A stretch of DNA of 64,000 nucleotides from Pseudomonas sp. sp1636 (GTDB lineage: Bacteria > Pseudomonadota > Gammaproteobacteria > Pseudomonadales > Pseudomonadaceae), in NCBI RefSeq assembly GCF_030376615.1, contig NZ_JARRAB010000010.1, forward strand, positions 1 to 64,000. The letters are read 5' to 3'. Position 1 is the first letter of the stretch, and each line of letters opens with the position of its first letter. Under the pieces are notes generated by a model, which was not told the origin of the DNA, made no database searches, and was given only the letters and a program-made list of their open reading frames with translations. A program made the translations under genes and the position numbers. This document shows positions 9,053-18,389 of the stretch, piece by piece.

Positions 9053-9733
9053 ATGACGAGCAACGACAACAGCCAGCACGCCCGCATGGCCGAAAAAATC
9101 GCCCAGATCGACAGCCTCTGCGCCCGTGCGCGGATCATGCCGGTGATCACCATCGCCCGCGAGGCGGACATCCTGCCGCTGGCCGATGCCCTGGCCGCCG
9201 GCGGCCTGACGGTGCTGGAGATCACCTTGCGCTCGGTGCATGGCCTCACCGCCATTCGCCTGCTGCGCGAACAGCGCCCGGAACTCTGCGTCGGCGCCGG
9301 CACCGTGCTCGACCGGCAGATGCTCGCCGCCGCCGAGGAGGCCGGGGCGCAATTTATCGTCACCCCGGGCTCCACCGCGGAACTGCTCAAGGCCGGCCTG
9401 GACAGTCCGGTGCCGCTATTGCCCGGCACCGGCAGCGCCTCGGACATCATGCTCGGCTATGCCCTCGGCTACCGCCGCTTCAAGCTGTTCCCCGCGGAAG
9501 TCTGCGGCGGCACCGCGGCGCTCAAGGCGTTTGGCGGCCCCTTTGCCGATGTGCGGTTCTGCCCCACCGGCGGCATCAATCCGGGTAACTTGCAGCGCTA
9601 CATGGCTCTGGCCAACGTGATGTGCGTCGGCGGCACCTGGATGTTCGACAGCGAGTGGGTCAAGAACGGCGACTGGGCGCGCATTCAGCAGTGCAGTGCC
9701 GAGGCCCTGCAGCTGCTGGATGGCAATCGCTGA
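9053..9733 (+). CDS. eda: 2-keto-3-deoxy-6-phosphogluconate (KDPG) aldolase
   Basis: Class I aldolase splitting KDPG to pyruvate and glyceraldehyde 3-phosphate, the last step of the Entner-Doudoroff pathway. 226 residues. The catalytic base region LEITLRS contains Glu56; the Schiff-base lysine is Lys144 in RRFKLFPAE; the phosphate-binding end is CPTGGI. A longer TTG-initiated frame from 9011 exists, but the ATG at 9053 has GAAGGA upstream at good spacing and gives the normal length. It is the last gene of zwf-pgl-eda. edd is not in this window. Confidence 0.95.
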   Translation: MTSNDNSQHARMAEKIAQIDSLCARARIMPVITIAREADILPLADALAAGGLTVLEITLRSVHGLTAIRLLREQRPELCVGAGTVLDRQMLAAAEEAGAQFIVTPGSTAELLKAGLDSPVPLLPGTGSASDIMLGYALGYRRFKLFPAEVCGGTAALKAFGGPFADVRFCPTGGINPGNLQRYMALANVMCVGGTWMFDSEWVKNGDWARIQQCSAEALQLLDGNR

Positions 9734-9822
9734 GCCGATCGGGCGTCAGCGGTCGGAGACTCGGCGTTGGCCTGTTAAGCTGTGGCTTTGCTTGAACAAG
9801 ACCGACAATCAGGGAGCCACTT

Positions 9823-11475
9823 TTGAGTCCGCGTATTCACCCATTGGCCGGTAAGCCGGCACCCATAGCCATGCTGATCGATGTCGACCAGTTGCTCGCC
9901 GCTTACTTCGACCTGCAACCTGACCCCGGCATCGCCGCGCAGCGCGTGGCCTTCGGCACCTCGGGCCATCGCGGCAGTTCGCTGGCGCGCAGCTTCAACC
10001 AGAACCATGTGCTGGCCATCAGTCAGGCGATCTGCGATTACCGCAACAGCCAGGGCATCGACGGCCCACTGTTTATCGGCGCGGATACCCATGCGCTGTC
10101 GCAGCCGGCTCTCGACACGGCACTGCAAGTGCTGGCCGCCAATGGCGTGCAGACGATGATTTCGCGCGGCGGCGAGTTCACGCCGACCCCGGCGATATCC
10201 CACGCCATCCTGGTCTACAACCAGGGGCGTACATCCGGCCTGGCCGACGGCATCGTGATCACCCCGTCGCACAATCCGCCGGACAGCGGCGGCTTCAAAT
10301 ACAACGCGAGCAATGGCGGGCCGGCCGATACCGACATCACCGGCTGGGTGCAAAATCGCGCTAACGCCCTGCTCGAAGGCGGCCTCAAGGAGGTCAAGCG
10401 GCTACCGCTGGCCGAGGCGCGCCAGGCCGCGAGTACCCATGAGCATGATTACCTGGCGGCCTATGTCGCCGACCTCGGTAGCGTGATCGACTTCGAGCTG
10501 ATCCGCGGCGCGGGCCTGCGCCTGGGGGTCGATCCCTTGGGCGGCGCGGGCGTGCATTACTGGTCGCGGATTGCCGAGCAGTACGCCATCGATCTGGATG
10601 TGGTGAGTCAGACCATCGACCCGCAGTTCGGCTTCATGAGCCTGGATTGGGACGGCAAGATCCGCATGGATCCTTCCTCGAGCGATGCCATGCAACGCCT
10701 GATCGGGCTCAAGGATCGCTACGACATCGCCTTCGCCTGCGACACCGATTACGACCGCCACGGCATCGTTGCGCCCAGTGTCGGCTTGCTGCCGGCCAAC
10801 CATTTTCTCAGCGTGGCCATCGATTACCTGTTTCAGCAGCGTCCGCAGTGGAGCGCCAGCGCGGCGGTGGGCAAGACCCTGGTCAGCAGCGCGATGATCG
10901 ACCGGGTCAGCGCGCGCCTCGGCCGGCCGCTGGTGGAAGTGCCGGTGGGCTTCAAGTGGTTCGTCGACGGTTTGTTTGACGGCTCCCTGGGTTTTGTCGG
11001 TGAGGAAAGCGCGGGGGCGACCTGTCTGCGCCGTGATGGCAGGGTCTGGACCACCGACAAGGACGGCATCGCCCTGGCTCTGCTGGCGGCCGAGATGACC
11101 GCCAGCCGTGGCCGCGATCCGGGCGAGCTGTATCGCGGGCTGAGCGCTGAGTTCGGCGCGGTTTACGCCGATCGAGTCGACGCGCCGGCCAACGCCGCGC
11201 AAAAACAGGCCCTGGGCAAGCTTTCGCCGCAGCAGGTCAACAGCAGCCAGCTGGCCGGCGATGCCATCACCCAGGTACTCGACAAGGCGCCGGGCAACGG
11301 CGCGGCGATTGGCGGTATCAAGGTGATCAGCGAGGGCGGCTGGTTCGCCGCGCGGCCTTCCGGCACCGAGGACATCTACAAGATCTACGCCGAAAGCTAC
11401 CGCGACCAGGCGCACCTGCAGCGGATTCTTGGCGAGGCGCAGCAGATCGTCGATGCCGCGTTGGCCAAGGGCTGA
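9823..11475 (+). CDS. pgm: alpha-D-glucose phosphoglucomutase
   Basis: Interconverts glucose 1-phosphate and glucose 6-phosphate. 550 residues, like E. coli Pgm rather than AlgC. The TTG at 9823 is chosen because AGGGAG precedes it and because SPRIHPLAGKPA matches the family N-terminus; the next ATG (MLIDVD) would remove it. Motifs: active serine Ser149 in TPSHNPP, metal loop CDTDYDRHG (about 306-314), sugar loop GEESAG and phosphate loop RPSGTED. It lies 89 nt after eda and is probably transcribed with or just after it. It links the glucose block to glycogen/trehalose and envelope sugar supply. Confidence 0.93.
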   Translation: MSPRIHPLAGKPAPIAMLIDVDQLLAAYFDLQPDPGIAAQRVAFGTSGHRGSSLARSFNQNHVLAISQAICDYRNSQGIDGPLFIGADTHALSQPALDTALQVLAANGVQTMISRGGEFTPTPAISHAILVYNQGRTSGLADGIVITPSHNPPDSGGFKYNASNGGPADTDITGWVQNRANALLEGGLKEVKRLPLAEARQAASTHEHDYLAAYVADLGSVIDFELIRGAGLRLGVDPLGGAGVHYWSRIAEQYAIDLDVVSQTIDPQFGFMSLDWDGKIRMDPSSSDAMQRLIGLKDRYDIAFACDTDYDRHGIVAPSVGLLPANHFLSVAIDYLFQQRPQWSASAAVGKTLVSSAMIDRVSARLGRPLVEVPVGFKWFVDGLFDGSLGFVGEESAGATCLRRDGRVWTTDKDGIALALLAAEMTASRGRDPGELYRGLSAEFGAVYADRVDAPANAAQKQALGKLSPQQVNSSQLAGDAITQVLDKAPGNGAAIGGIKVISEGGWFAARPSGTEDIYKIYAESYRDQAHLQRILGEAQQIVDAALAKG

Positions 11476-11918
11476 GTTCGGCCTTTTGGCTCGCCCTGGG
11501 TAACCCCGACGCATTCCGGGTTTATCCGGCTACGGCATTGTCGCGCGAGTGCATGGCTCTGGGGAGTGTTGTGCTGTCTGGGCGGCGGAGCCTGTCAAAG
11601 GGTCGTTACGGCATGGTCTCGGCGGAATTTCCGCGGCCGGCTTTCGGGCTTCTGCCATTTCACCGCACTGGTGTTTTGCATCTGCAGCACCGGGCGGTGA
11701 ACCGCTGCAAAGCCCGCGGCGTCGATAAGGCGCGGGGCCTTCTAACGTGGGCCTCTCATCAGGAAGGCTGCTGGCGCAGCATTCGTCCGAAGATACGGCA
11801 AAGGCATGACGGTTGCCTGACCGTCAATGGGCACGGTTTGTTCAGGGCGGGCCTGGAATGCCGATCAACAGCCTTTAGCAAGGACAAAGTCCGCTGGCGA
11901 GCGGGCCGGGTGGCCGCC
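11476..11918. other. intergenic stretch between pgm and the MFS gene
   Basis: About 440 nt between two converging genes. I see no convincing gene, no strong hairpin with a T-tract and no repeat. The plus-strand open frame that runs from here into 12362 is antisense to the MFS gene and has no domain. Confidence 0.4.
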
Positions 11919-13109
11919 TTATTGGGTCGCTCGTCTGAGTCCCAGCAGGAGCAGCGCCGCGGTCGCCAGGGCGGCACCGGCATGGAAGGTCACTGCGGCA
12001 CCATACGCCTGCCACAGCCAACCGGCGGTCGCGCTGGCCAGCAGCACGGCGATAGCACTGATCAGATTGAACAGGCCAAAGGCGCTGCCTTTGAGTTCGG
12101 CGGGTGTGGTGTCGGCTACCAGTGCTGCCAAAATGCCCTGGCTGAAGCCCATGTGCAGGCCCCACAGGGCGACGCCGAGGAGCATGCTGACGACCGATTC
12201 GGCGTAGGCCAGCAGTACATCGGCGGCGATCAACAGAAGCAAACTGGCAGCCAGCAAGGCGCTACGCTCGATGCGATCCGACCACTTGCCCGCCGGATAG
12301 GCCGAGAGCATGTAGAACGCCGCCATCACCACCATGATCAGGGGCACCCAGCTAAGGGGTAAACCCAACTGCGCCGCGCGCAGCAGCAGAAAGGCTTCGC
12401 TGAAGCGGGCCAGGGTGAAGACCGCGCCTATGCCGACCACCCACCAGAATGCCCGGGAGAATTGCCCCAGCGATCGCAGCCGGACAGGCGAACGCAACGG
12501 CCGGGGTCGGGTTGGCCTGTCCGGTTCGCGAACCCCGCCCCAGAGCAGTGCCACCGCCAGCACGGCAGGGATTGGCGCGAACCACAGCACCTGGGTGATA
12601 TTCCCGTCGAACCAGAGCATCAGCACAATCGCCAGGATCGGCCCGAGAAAGGCGCCTGCGGTGTCCATCGACTGGCGCAGGCCGAAGCAGGCACCGCGGA
12701 TCGCGGCCGGGGCGACGTCGGCGATCAGTGCGTCGCGCGGGGCTCCCCGAATGCCTTTGCCGATTCTGTCTAGCAGGCGCGCGGCAAACACCGTTTGCGC
12801 CGAGTCGGCCAGGGGGAACAACGGTTTGCTCAGCGCGGCGAGGCCGTAGCCGAGCAGCAGCAAGCCTTTGCGCCGGCCGATGAAGTCACTGAACACGCCG
12901 GAAAATACCTTGACCAGCAGTGCGCTAGCCTCGGCCAGGCCTTCGATCAGCCCAACCGTGAGCATGCTGGCGCCCAGGGTTCCCACCAGAAACAACGGCA
13001 GCAGGCTGTGTACCAGCTCCGATGACAGATCCATGAACAGGCTGACCAGGCCCAGCGCCCAGATCGTACGCGGGATAGCCTGCTGTGGTGTGGCTTTAAA
13101 CGCTGGCAT
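11919..13109 (-). CDS. MFS transporter
   Basis: Twelve-helix major facilitator carrier of 396 residues in the inner membrane. The conserved loop between helices 2 and 3 reads GVFSDFIGRRKGLLLLGYG, and the second half repeats the pattern (AYPAGKWSDRIERSAL). RLLDRIGKGIRGAPRDALI is also typical of a drug/metabolite MFS subgroup. The ATG at 13109 has GGAG 8 nt upstream; a TTG 18 nt earlier is less likely. It lies on the same strand, 358 nt downstream of arsJ, so a link with the arsenic operon is possible but not shown. Substrate unknown. Confidence 0.88.
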   Translation of the reverse strand: MPAFKATPQQAIPRTIWALGLVSLFMDLSSELVHSLLPLFLVGTLGASMLTVGLIEGLAEASALLVKVFSGVFSDFIGRRKGLLLLGYGLAALSKPLFPLADSAQTVFAARLLDRIGKGIRGAPRDALIADVAPAAIRGACFGLRQSMDTAGAFLGPILAIVLMLWFDGNITQVLWFAPIPAVLAVALLWGGVREPDRPTRPRPLRSPVRLRSLGQFSRAFWWVVGIGAVFTLARFSEAFLLLRAAQLGLPLSWVPLIMVVMAAFYMLSAYPAGKWSDRIERSALLAASLLLLIAADVLLAYAESVVSMLLGVALWGLHMGFSQGILAALVADTTPAELKGSAFGLFNLISAIAVLLASATAGWLWQAYGAAVTFHAGAALATAALLLLGLRRATQ

Positions 13110-13467
13110 GCTGCTGTCTCCTGGCAATTGGAGGTGCTGCGAGGGCTACCATTTACGGCCATCTTCAACCTGGGAAAGCGCTGGCAGGTCTGTCGTGCCT
13201 ATCCACAGATCTGGCCAGCACGCACACCAATACCATGAAGCTGACGGCTGCCGAGATTGCTGCCTTGGACAAACCCAGTAATGCCGCTGGTAGCGTAGAT
13301 TGGGGTGCAGGTCTCAGCTTCGTGCCTGGCCCTGTTTCTCACACCTGCCGGCTTATCGCGAGCGGCTACTGGCGCGCCCGCCGGTCATCGTACGGCATGA
13401 CCCGGGCGGCGGTTTTGCGCCGGTCTATCCGGGGCCGCGGTCAAGTTGTGCGCCGGGGTGCAATTGA
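13110..13467. other. intergenic stretch between arsJ and the downstream MFS gene
   Basis: About 360 nt. No domain-bearing frame and no terminator-like hairpin with a T-tract was seen. A plus-strand stretch near 13340-13467 stays open in one frame but has no recognisable family. Confidence 0.35.
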
Positions 13468-14712
13468 TCAACCGGCGCGGGATGGCTCGGCATGCTTGGG
13501 CAGCCCCAGGGAAATCAGCGCGGCGAGCAGGACGAAGGCCGAGGAAATCCACAGGCAGGCTGCCAGGCCATAGGCCTGATAGACCCAGCCGGAGAGCAGG
13601 GTGCCGAGCAGCCGACCGAGGGCGTTGGACATGTAGTAGAAGCCCACGTCCAGGGATACGCCGTCTTCCTTGGCGTAGCTGACGATCAGGTAGCTGTGCA
13701 GCGAGGAGTTCACCGCGAACAGCACGCCAAAAACCATCAGACCACCGAGGAGTACCCAGTGCGCCGGCCAGCCGCTGGACAAACCCAGGGCGATGACGGC
13801 CGGTAACCCCGCCAATAAGGCGGCCCAGACGAAGGCGGCGCGGCCATCCGGCAACTGGCCGTGAGCCTTGCCGGTTATCGCCGGCGCGACGCTCTGGACG
13901 ATGCCGTAGCCGATCACCCAGGCCGCGAGAAAGCCGCCGACCCGCCAGAAATCCCAGCCGAACACACTGGAGAGGTACACCGGCAGCGCCACCACGAACC
14001 AGACATCGCGCGCCCCGAACAGAAACAGGCGGGCCGCCGAGAGGAGATTGATCGCTCGGCTTTTCGACAGAATGTCGCGGAATCTGGGCTTGGCGCGGGC
14101 GCGCCCCAGATCCTTGTTCAGCAGGATCAGGCTGGCCAGCCAGATCAGCGTCAACAGCGCGGCCATCAGCAACACTGCGCCGGCGAAGCCGAACAGGGCG
14201 AGCAGGCCGCCGCCGAGGAAAAACCCCACGCCCTTGAGCGCATTCTTCGAGCCGGTGAGGAGCGCCACCCACTGGTACAGCCGGCCTTGCTGATTGCCCG
14301 GCACCAGCAACTTGAGCGAGCTCTTGGCGCTCATCTTGTTCAGGTCTTTGGCGATGCCCGACAGCGCCTGCGCACCCATTACCCAGGGAATGCCCAGCCA
14401 GGCCGCCGGCACCGTGAGCATCAGCAGGGCGGCCACTTGCAGGCCCAGGCCGATGTTCATGGTGCGGTTCAAACCCAGCCGCGCGCCCAGGTAACCTCCC
14501 ACCAAGTTCGTCAGCACGCCAAACAACTCGTAGAACAGAAACAGCGCGGCGATGGCCAGCGGCGTATAGCCCAGGCTGTGGAAATGCAGCACCACCAACA
14601 TGCGCAATGCACCGTCGGTGAGGGTGAAGGCCCAGTAGTTGCCGGTTACCAGCAGGTATTGGCGGATATCTGGGGCGAGGCGGGTCAGGGCGTGCATCCG
14701 GTCATCCAGCAT
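13468..14712 (-). CDS. arsJ: ArsJ-type organoarsenical (1-arseno-3-phosphoglycerate) efflux MFS carrier
   Basis: Inner-membrane MFS protein of 414 residues. In the ArsJ family the carrier exports 1-arseno-3-phosphoglycerate made by an arsenate-using GAPDH; the exported compound falls apart to arsenate outside. The N-terminus (YLLVTGNYWAFTLTDGALRM), GLNRTMNIGLGLQ and the loop GIAKDLNKMSAKSSLKLL fit that family as I remember it. Position decides the call: it follows an arsR and a GAPDH gene on the same strand, 113 nt after the GAPDH stop. Start at ATG 14712. Confidence 0.88.
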   Translation of the reverse strand: MLDDRMHALTRLAPDIRQYLLVTGNYWAFTLTDGALRMLVVLHFHSLGYTPLAIAALFLFYELFGVLTNLVGGYLGARLGLNRTMNIGLGLQVAALLMLTVPAAWLGIPWVMGAQALSGIAKDLNKMSAKSSLKLLVPGNQQGRLYQWVALLTGSKNALKGVGFFLGGGLLALFGFAGAVLLMAALLTLIWLASLILLNKDLGRARAKPRFRDILSKSRAINLLSAARLFLFGARDVWFVVALPVYLSSVFGWDFWRVGGFLAAWVIGYGIVQSVAPAITGKAHGQLPDGRAAFVWAALLAGLPAVIALGLSSGWPAHWVLLGGLMVFGVLFAVNSSLHSYLIVSYAKEDGVSLDVGFYYMSNALGRLLGTLLSGWVYQAYGLAACLWISSAFVLLAALISLGLPKHAEPSRAG

Positions 14713-14825
14713 CGAGGAAGAAAAGGCTTAGGACGGAGTCAGGCGCGCAGCGAACAGTCCGTCCTCTGCCGCCCGGCGGCGTACTGCGCGGCGAGTACGC
14801 CCTACGGCGCTGCGTCGATCGCGGA

Positions 14826-15830
14826 TTACCCCGCCAGGCCGACCAGCCGCGCCAGTTCCACGGTGCGGTTGGCGTAGGCCCACTCGTTGTCGTACCAGGC
14901 GTACAGCTTCACCTGGGTGCCGTTGATCACCATGGTCGACAGTGCATCGATGACCGAGGAGCGCGGGTCGGTGCGGTAGTCGATGGACACCAGCGGACGT
15001 TCCTCGTAACCGAGGATGCCCTGCAACGAGCCGGCGGCGGCGGCTTTGAACAGGGCATTGACCTCGTCCACGCTGGTGGCGCGCTCGACTTCGAACACGC
15101 AGTCGGTCAACGAGGCATTGGCCAGGGGGACGCGCACGGCATGGCCGTTCAGGCGGCCCTTGAGTTCGGGGAAGATCTCGGCGATGGCCGTGGCCGAGCC
15201 GGTGCTGGTGGGGATCAGGCTCATCCCCGAAGCCCTGGCGCGGCGCAGATCCTTGTGCGGCTGGTCGAGGATGCTCTGGGTATTGGTCAGGTCGTGGATG
15301 GTGGTGATCGATCCGTGGCGGATGCCCAGGTGCTGGTGAATCACCTTGACCACCGGCGCCAGGCAGTTGGTGGTGCAGGACGCGGCGGTGACGATGCGGT
15401 GCGCAGCCGGATCGAACAGATCCTGGTTGACGCCCATGACGATATTCAGCGCGCCGGCTTCTTTTACCGGTGCGCTGACCACCACACGCTTGACCCCTTG
15501 AGCCAGGTAGCTCTGCAATACGGCGACGGTCTTCATTTTGCCGCTGGCTTCGATCACCAGGTCGCAGCCCGACCAGTCGCTGTCGGCGATGGCCTTGTTG
15601 GCGGTGACGCGCACGCGCTTGCCGTCGATCAGGAGGTCATTGCCTGCGCTCGAAGCCTCATGCTGCCAGCGGCCATGCACCGAGTCGAAGTTCAACAGGT
15701 GGGCGTGGGTCGCTGCGTCGCCGGCCGGGTCGTTGATCTGCACGAACTCGAACTCCGGCCAGCTCCAGGCGGCGCGCAATGCCAGGCGGCCGATGCGACC
15801 GAAGCCGTTGATTCCTACTTTGATGGTCAT
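14826..15830 (-). CDS. gap: ArsJ-associated glyceraldehyde-3-phosphate dehydrogenase
   Basis: 334-residue type I GAPDH. NAD-binding [14 protein letters not shown] lies at residues 7-20 and the active-site cysteine is Cys152 in ASCTTNC. Placed between arsR and arsJ, it most likely uses arsenate in place of phosphate to make the unstable 1-arseno-3-phosphoglycerate for export. A general glycolytic or gluconeogenic role is the alternative, but pseudomonads keep other gap genes for that. It starts 21 nt after the arsR stop, so the two are probably co-transcribed. Confidence 0.92.
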   Translation of the reverse strand: MTIKVGINGFGRIGRLALRAAWSWPEFEFVQINDPAGDAATHAHLLNFDSVHGRWQHEASSAGNDLLIDGKRVRVTANKAIADSDWSGCDLVIEASGKMKTVAVLQSYLAQGVKRVVVSAPVKEAGALNIVMGVNQDLFDPAAHRIVTAASCTTNCLAPVVKVIHQHLGIRHGSITTIHDLTNTQSILDQPHKDLRRARASGMSLIPTSTGSATAIAEIFPELKGRLNGHAVRVPLANASLTDCVFEVERATSVDEVNALFKAAAAGSLQGILGYEERPLVSIDYRTDPRSSVIDALSTMVINGTQVKLYAWYDNEWAYANRTVELARLVGLAG

Positions 15831-15851
15831 GTGGTGATTCCCTTGAGGCGG

Positions 15852-16229
15852 TCAATGGTGAGTCGAATGGTTCGGGTCGCAGGCGGCGAGGCGTTGGGGC
15901 CGTTCGCCCATGCAGTCGAGACGCTGCGAGTCATTGGCGAGCCAATGCCGGTTGGCCTCGAGCGTGGCGTGCAGCACGCTCAGCACCCAGGCCGGCAGGG
16001 TGGGGTGCAGGCGGTAGTAGACCCACTGGCCCTGGCGCCGGTCGGCGAGCAGGCCTGAGCTGCGCAGTTGGGCCAGGTGGCGGGAAATCTTCGGCTGGCT
16101 CTCGCCCAGAGCGCAGGTCAGTTCGCAGACGCACAGCTCCTGTTCGCGGGTAACCAGCAGCAGTATGCGTGCGCGGGTTTCATCGGCCAGGCACTTGAAT
16201 ACGCAGGGTGGGGCGAGCGGCTCGGGCAT
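15852..16229 (-). CDS. arsR: ArsR arsenite-responsive repressor
   Basis: Winged-helix repressor of 125 residues. It carries the metalloid motif ELCVCEL (Cys33 and Cys35, third Cys39) inside the recognition region, followed by SQPKISRHLAQLRSSGLL and DRRQGQWVYYRL, very close to the E. coli plasmid ArsR pattern. The frame is open much further upstream, but the ATG at 16229 gives the family's usual N-terminus (PPCVFKCLADETRARIL). It is the first gene of arsR-gap-arsJ. A perfect palindrome 33 nt upstream is its likely operator, giving autoregulation relieved by As(III). Confidence 0.93.
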   Translation of the reverse strand: MPEPLAPPCVFKCLADETRARILLLVTREQELCVCELTCALGESQPKISRHLAQLRSSGLLADRRQGQWVYYRLHPTLPAWVLSVLHATLEANRHWLANDSQRLDCMGERPQRLAACDPNHSTHH

Positions 16230-16261
16230 GGCTCGGATTCCGGCAACGATGGGGTTCGGCA

Positions 16262-16283
16262 AATATATGGAATTGCATATATT
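16262..16283. promoter_or_regulatory. ArsR operator candidate
   Basis: Perfect inverted repeat AATATATG-N6-CATATATT in an otherwise GC-rich region, 33 nt upstream of the arsR start, where the promoter of the minus-strand operon should be. The AT-rich arms and position suit autorepression by ArsR. From 16284 to 16575 I see nothing else. Confidence 0.65.
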
Positions 16284-16575
16284 CAGTAAAGCCCGGATTT
16301 CCCAATCCGTAGAATCTTGCCGATTCCGGCCGCAGACCAGCGTTCTCTGCGGCGCATGATCAGCGTGTGCGCTGCGAACCGCGCTTGTTAATCCGGAGCA
16401 GGCTCTCGGGAAGGCCGTTCCCTCGCCGGCTTCTGTCGGCCGTCGCTGGCAGCTTCGGGCCATCTATGGCCGGTCATGCGCGGCGGCAACGGCCCCGTGG
16501 CGGTTGCCGGTGGTCGCAGTCGAACCAGGCCATCGCCTACCTTCATAACGCTCTGCTTGGCGTAACAGACAGTCG

Positions 16576-17544
16576 TTAGCTATGTTTCAGCCGCCTGCCT
16601 TGGCTGCTCGTGCCCGCACGCCCGCCACTGCCGCTTTGCTCATCCTGCTCTGGCGTTTTTGGCCTTGGCTTGCGTCCGAGTTGCATCATGCAAACGCCCA
16701 GCAGAATGGCCGCCATCGCGGCGATATCGAGCGGCCCGACCGCTTCGCCCACCCAGAACACGCCGATCGCCAGCGCCACCAGCGGCGGCAGGTAGGTCAC
16801 GCTGGAGGCGACGACGGCACCGAGCCTCTGCACCAGCACGTAATAGAGAATGAAGGCGAGCCCGGTGCCGCACAGCCCCAGTCCGGCGATCAGTCCCCAA
16901 GTGGCGCGGCTGTCCTGGGAGAGCCTGTCGATGCCGGAGAGATCGGTCAGCAGAAGCAGCACCAGGCTGGCCAGGCCCGTCTGGTAGGTGGCCAGTGCCA
17001 CGGCCGGCAGCTGGAGCGGGCTGATGAACTTGCGCGCATAGACGAAGGAAACGCCTACGCTCATCGAGCCCGCCAGCATGTAAGCCACGCCGACCAAACT
17101 GACATCCCCCAGGCCGGTCCAGGGCCGGGCAATCAGCAGGATGCCGAGGAAACCCAGCAAGGTTCCGCCCACCGACCTCAGGTTCAACGGCTCGTCGCGC
17201 AGGAACAGCAGGGCGGCGATAAAGGCGAACAGCGGGATGGCTCCGCTGAGCATGCCGGCCACGCTGGACAGCAGCAGGGCCGTGCCCTGGGCGAAGGCGA
17301 AGTAGTAGACGGCCGTCGCCAGCAGCGACATGACGAAGAAGTGGTGCAGGTGGCGCAGGTGGCGCCAACTCAGCACCCGCATGGCCAGTGCCAGGCAGAG
17401 GATCGGCAGAAAGCCGCACAGGACCCGCAGCAGGGTGATCTGTGCAGGGCTGATCCACTGCGCCGCCCATTTCATGAAAATGAAGTTGCTGCCCCAGATC
17501 AGCCCCAACAGGGCGAAGGCGGCATAGGCCAGATACTTGCTCAC
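16576..17544 (-). CDS. EamA/DMT-family transporter
   Basis: Ten-helix drug/metabolite carrier of 322 residues with two EamA repeats. The first begins YAAFALLGLIWGSNFIFMKW and the second around WGLIAGLGLCGTGLAFILYY. The GTG at 17544 is chosen because AGGAG lies 10 nt upstream and the first helix follows at once; the frame is open further upstream without a ribosome site. The C-terminus is a charged tail. It follows the SDR gene by 19 nt, so both probably form one unit opposite the LysR gene. Substrate unknown. Confidence 0.88.
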   Translation of the reverse strand: MSKYLAYAAFALLGLIWGSNFIFMKWAAQWISPAQITLLRVLCGFLPILCLALAMRVLSWRHLRHLHHFFVMSLLATAVYYFAFAQGTALLLSSVAGMLSGAIPLFAFIAALLFLRDEPLNLRSVGGTLLGFLGILLIARPWTGLGDVSLVGVAYMLAGSMSVGVSFVYARKFISPLQLPAVALATYQTGLASLVLLLLTDLSGIDRLSQDSRATWGLIAGLGLCGTGLAFILYYVLVQRLGAVVASSVTYLPPLVALAIGVFWVGEAVGPLDIAAMAAILLGVCMMQLGRKPRPKTPEQDEQSGSGGRAGTSSQGRRLKHS

Positions 17545-17563
17545 GTGTTGGTCGCTCCTCTGC

Positions 17564-18268
17564 TCAGACCGAGCGGGTGATGCCGCCATCGACCCGCAGA
17601 TTCTGCCCGGTGATATAACCCGCGCCCTCGGAGGCGAGGAAAGCGATGGTCGCGGCGATTTCCTCGGCCCGGCCATAACGGCCCATGGGGATGCGCGCGC
17701 GAAACTCGTCCTGCTCCGGCAGGCTGTCGATAAAGCCCGGCAGTACGTTGTTCATACGCACGTTGTCGGCGGCATAGCGGTCGGCGAAGAGTTTGCTGAA
17801 AGCCGCCAGACCGGCGCGGAATACACCGGAAGTAGGGAACACCGGATCGGGCTCGAACGCCGCGAAGGTCGAGATATTGATGATGCTGCCGGACTGCTGC
17901 GCGACCATGGTCGGCGTCACCAGGCGCGTCGGGCGGATCGCGTTCAGCAAGTAGACATCCAGCCCCCTGTGCCACTCCTCGTCGCTCAATTCGAGCACCG
18001 GCGCACGCGGCCCATGGCCGGCGCTGTTGACCAGCACATCGATGCGCCCCCAGCGTTCCAGCGTCAGGTCGACCAGGCGCTGCAGATCGTCGTTCGACTG
18101 GTTGGAGCCGGTGACGCCCAGCCCGCCCAGTTGCTTGGCCAACGCCTCGCCCTTACCCGAGGCAGACAGGATCGCCACCTTGAAGCCGTCGCTGGCCAGT
18201 CGTTTGGCGGTCGCGGCACCCATGCCGCTGCCCGCGGCGGTGATGATGGCTACTTTTTCTACAGTCAT
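17564..18268 (-). CDS. SDR-family protein with replaced catalytic Tyr/Lys
   Basis: Rossmann-fold short-chain dehydrogenase-like protein of 234 residues. The cofactor motif ITAAGSGMGAA (about 9-19) and NSAGHG (81-86) are present and the catalytic serine position is kept (Ser133 in NISTFAAF). The usual YxxxK is absent: the aligned stretch reads TSGVFRAGL, with Ser147 and Arg151 where Tyr and Lys are expected. The end RVDGGITRSV is typical of the family. AGGAG precedes the ATG. It heads a two-gene unit with the EamA carrier, opposite a LysR regulator. It may bind the dinucleotide without ordinary SDR chemistry, or use another base. Confidence 0.85.
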   Translation of the reverse strand: MTVEKVAIITAAGSGMGAATAKRLASDGFKVAILSASGKGEALAKQLGGLGVTGSNQSNDDLQRLVDLTLERWGRIDVLVNSAGHGPRAPVLELSDEEWHRGLDVYLLNAIRPTRLVTPTMVAQQSGSIINISTFAAFEPDPVFPTSGVFRAGLAAFSKLFADRYAADNVRMNNVLPGFIDSLPEQDEFRARIPMGRYGRAEEIAATIAFLASEGAGYITGQNLRVDGGITRSV

Positions 18269-18389
18269 GATGGCTCCTCGTGGATGCCGGAAATCGCTGC
18301 TGGATATCCGTTGCTATTCGATGAACTATAAGGGCATGAGCGCCTAGGCGCGAACCAGATCGGTTGCCTTATGACTGTAGAAAAACTAT

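Noticed and set aside
11538..12362. A 274-codon plus-strand frame after pgm.
   Set aside because: Its second half is antisense to the MFS gene and the first half shows no domain or ribosome site.
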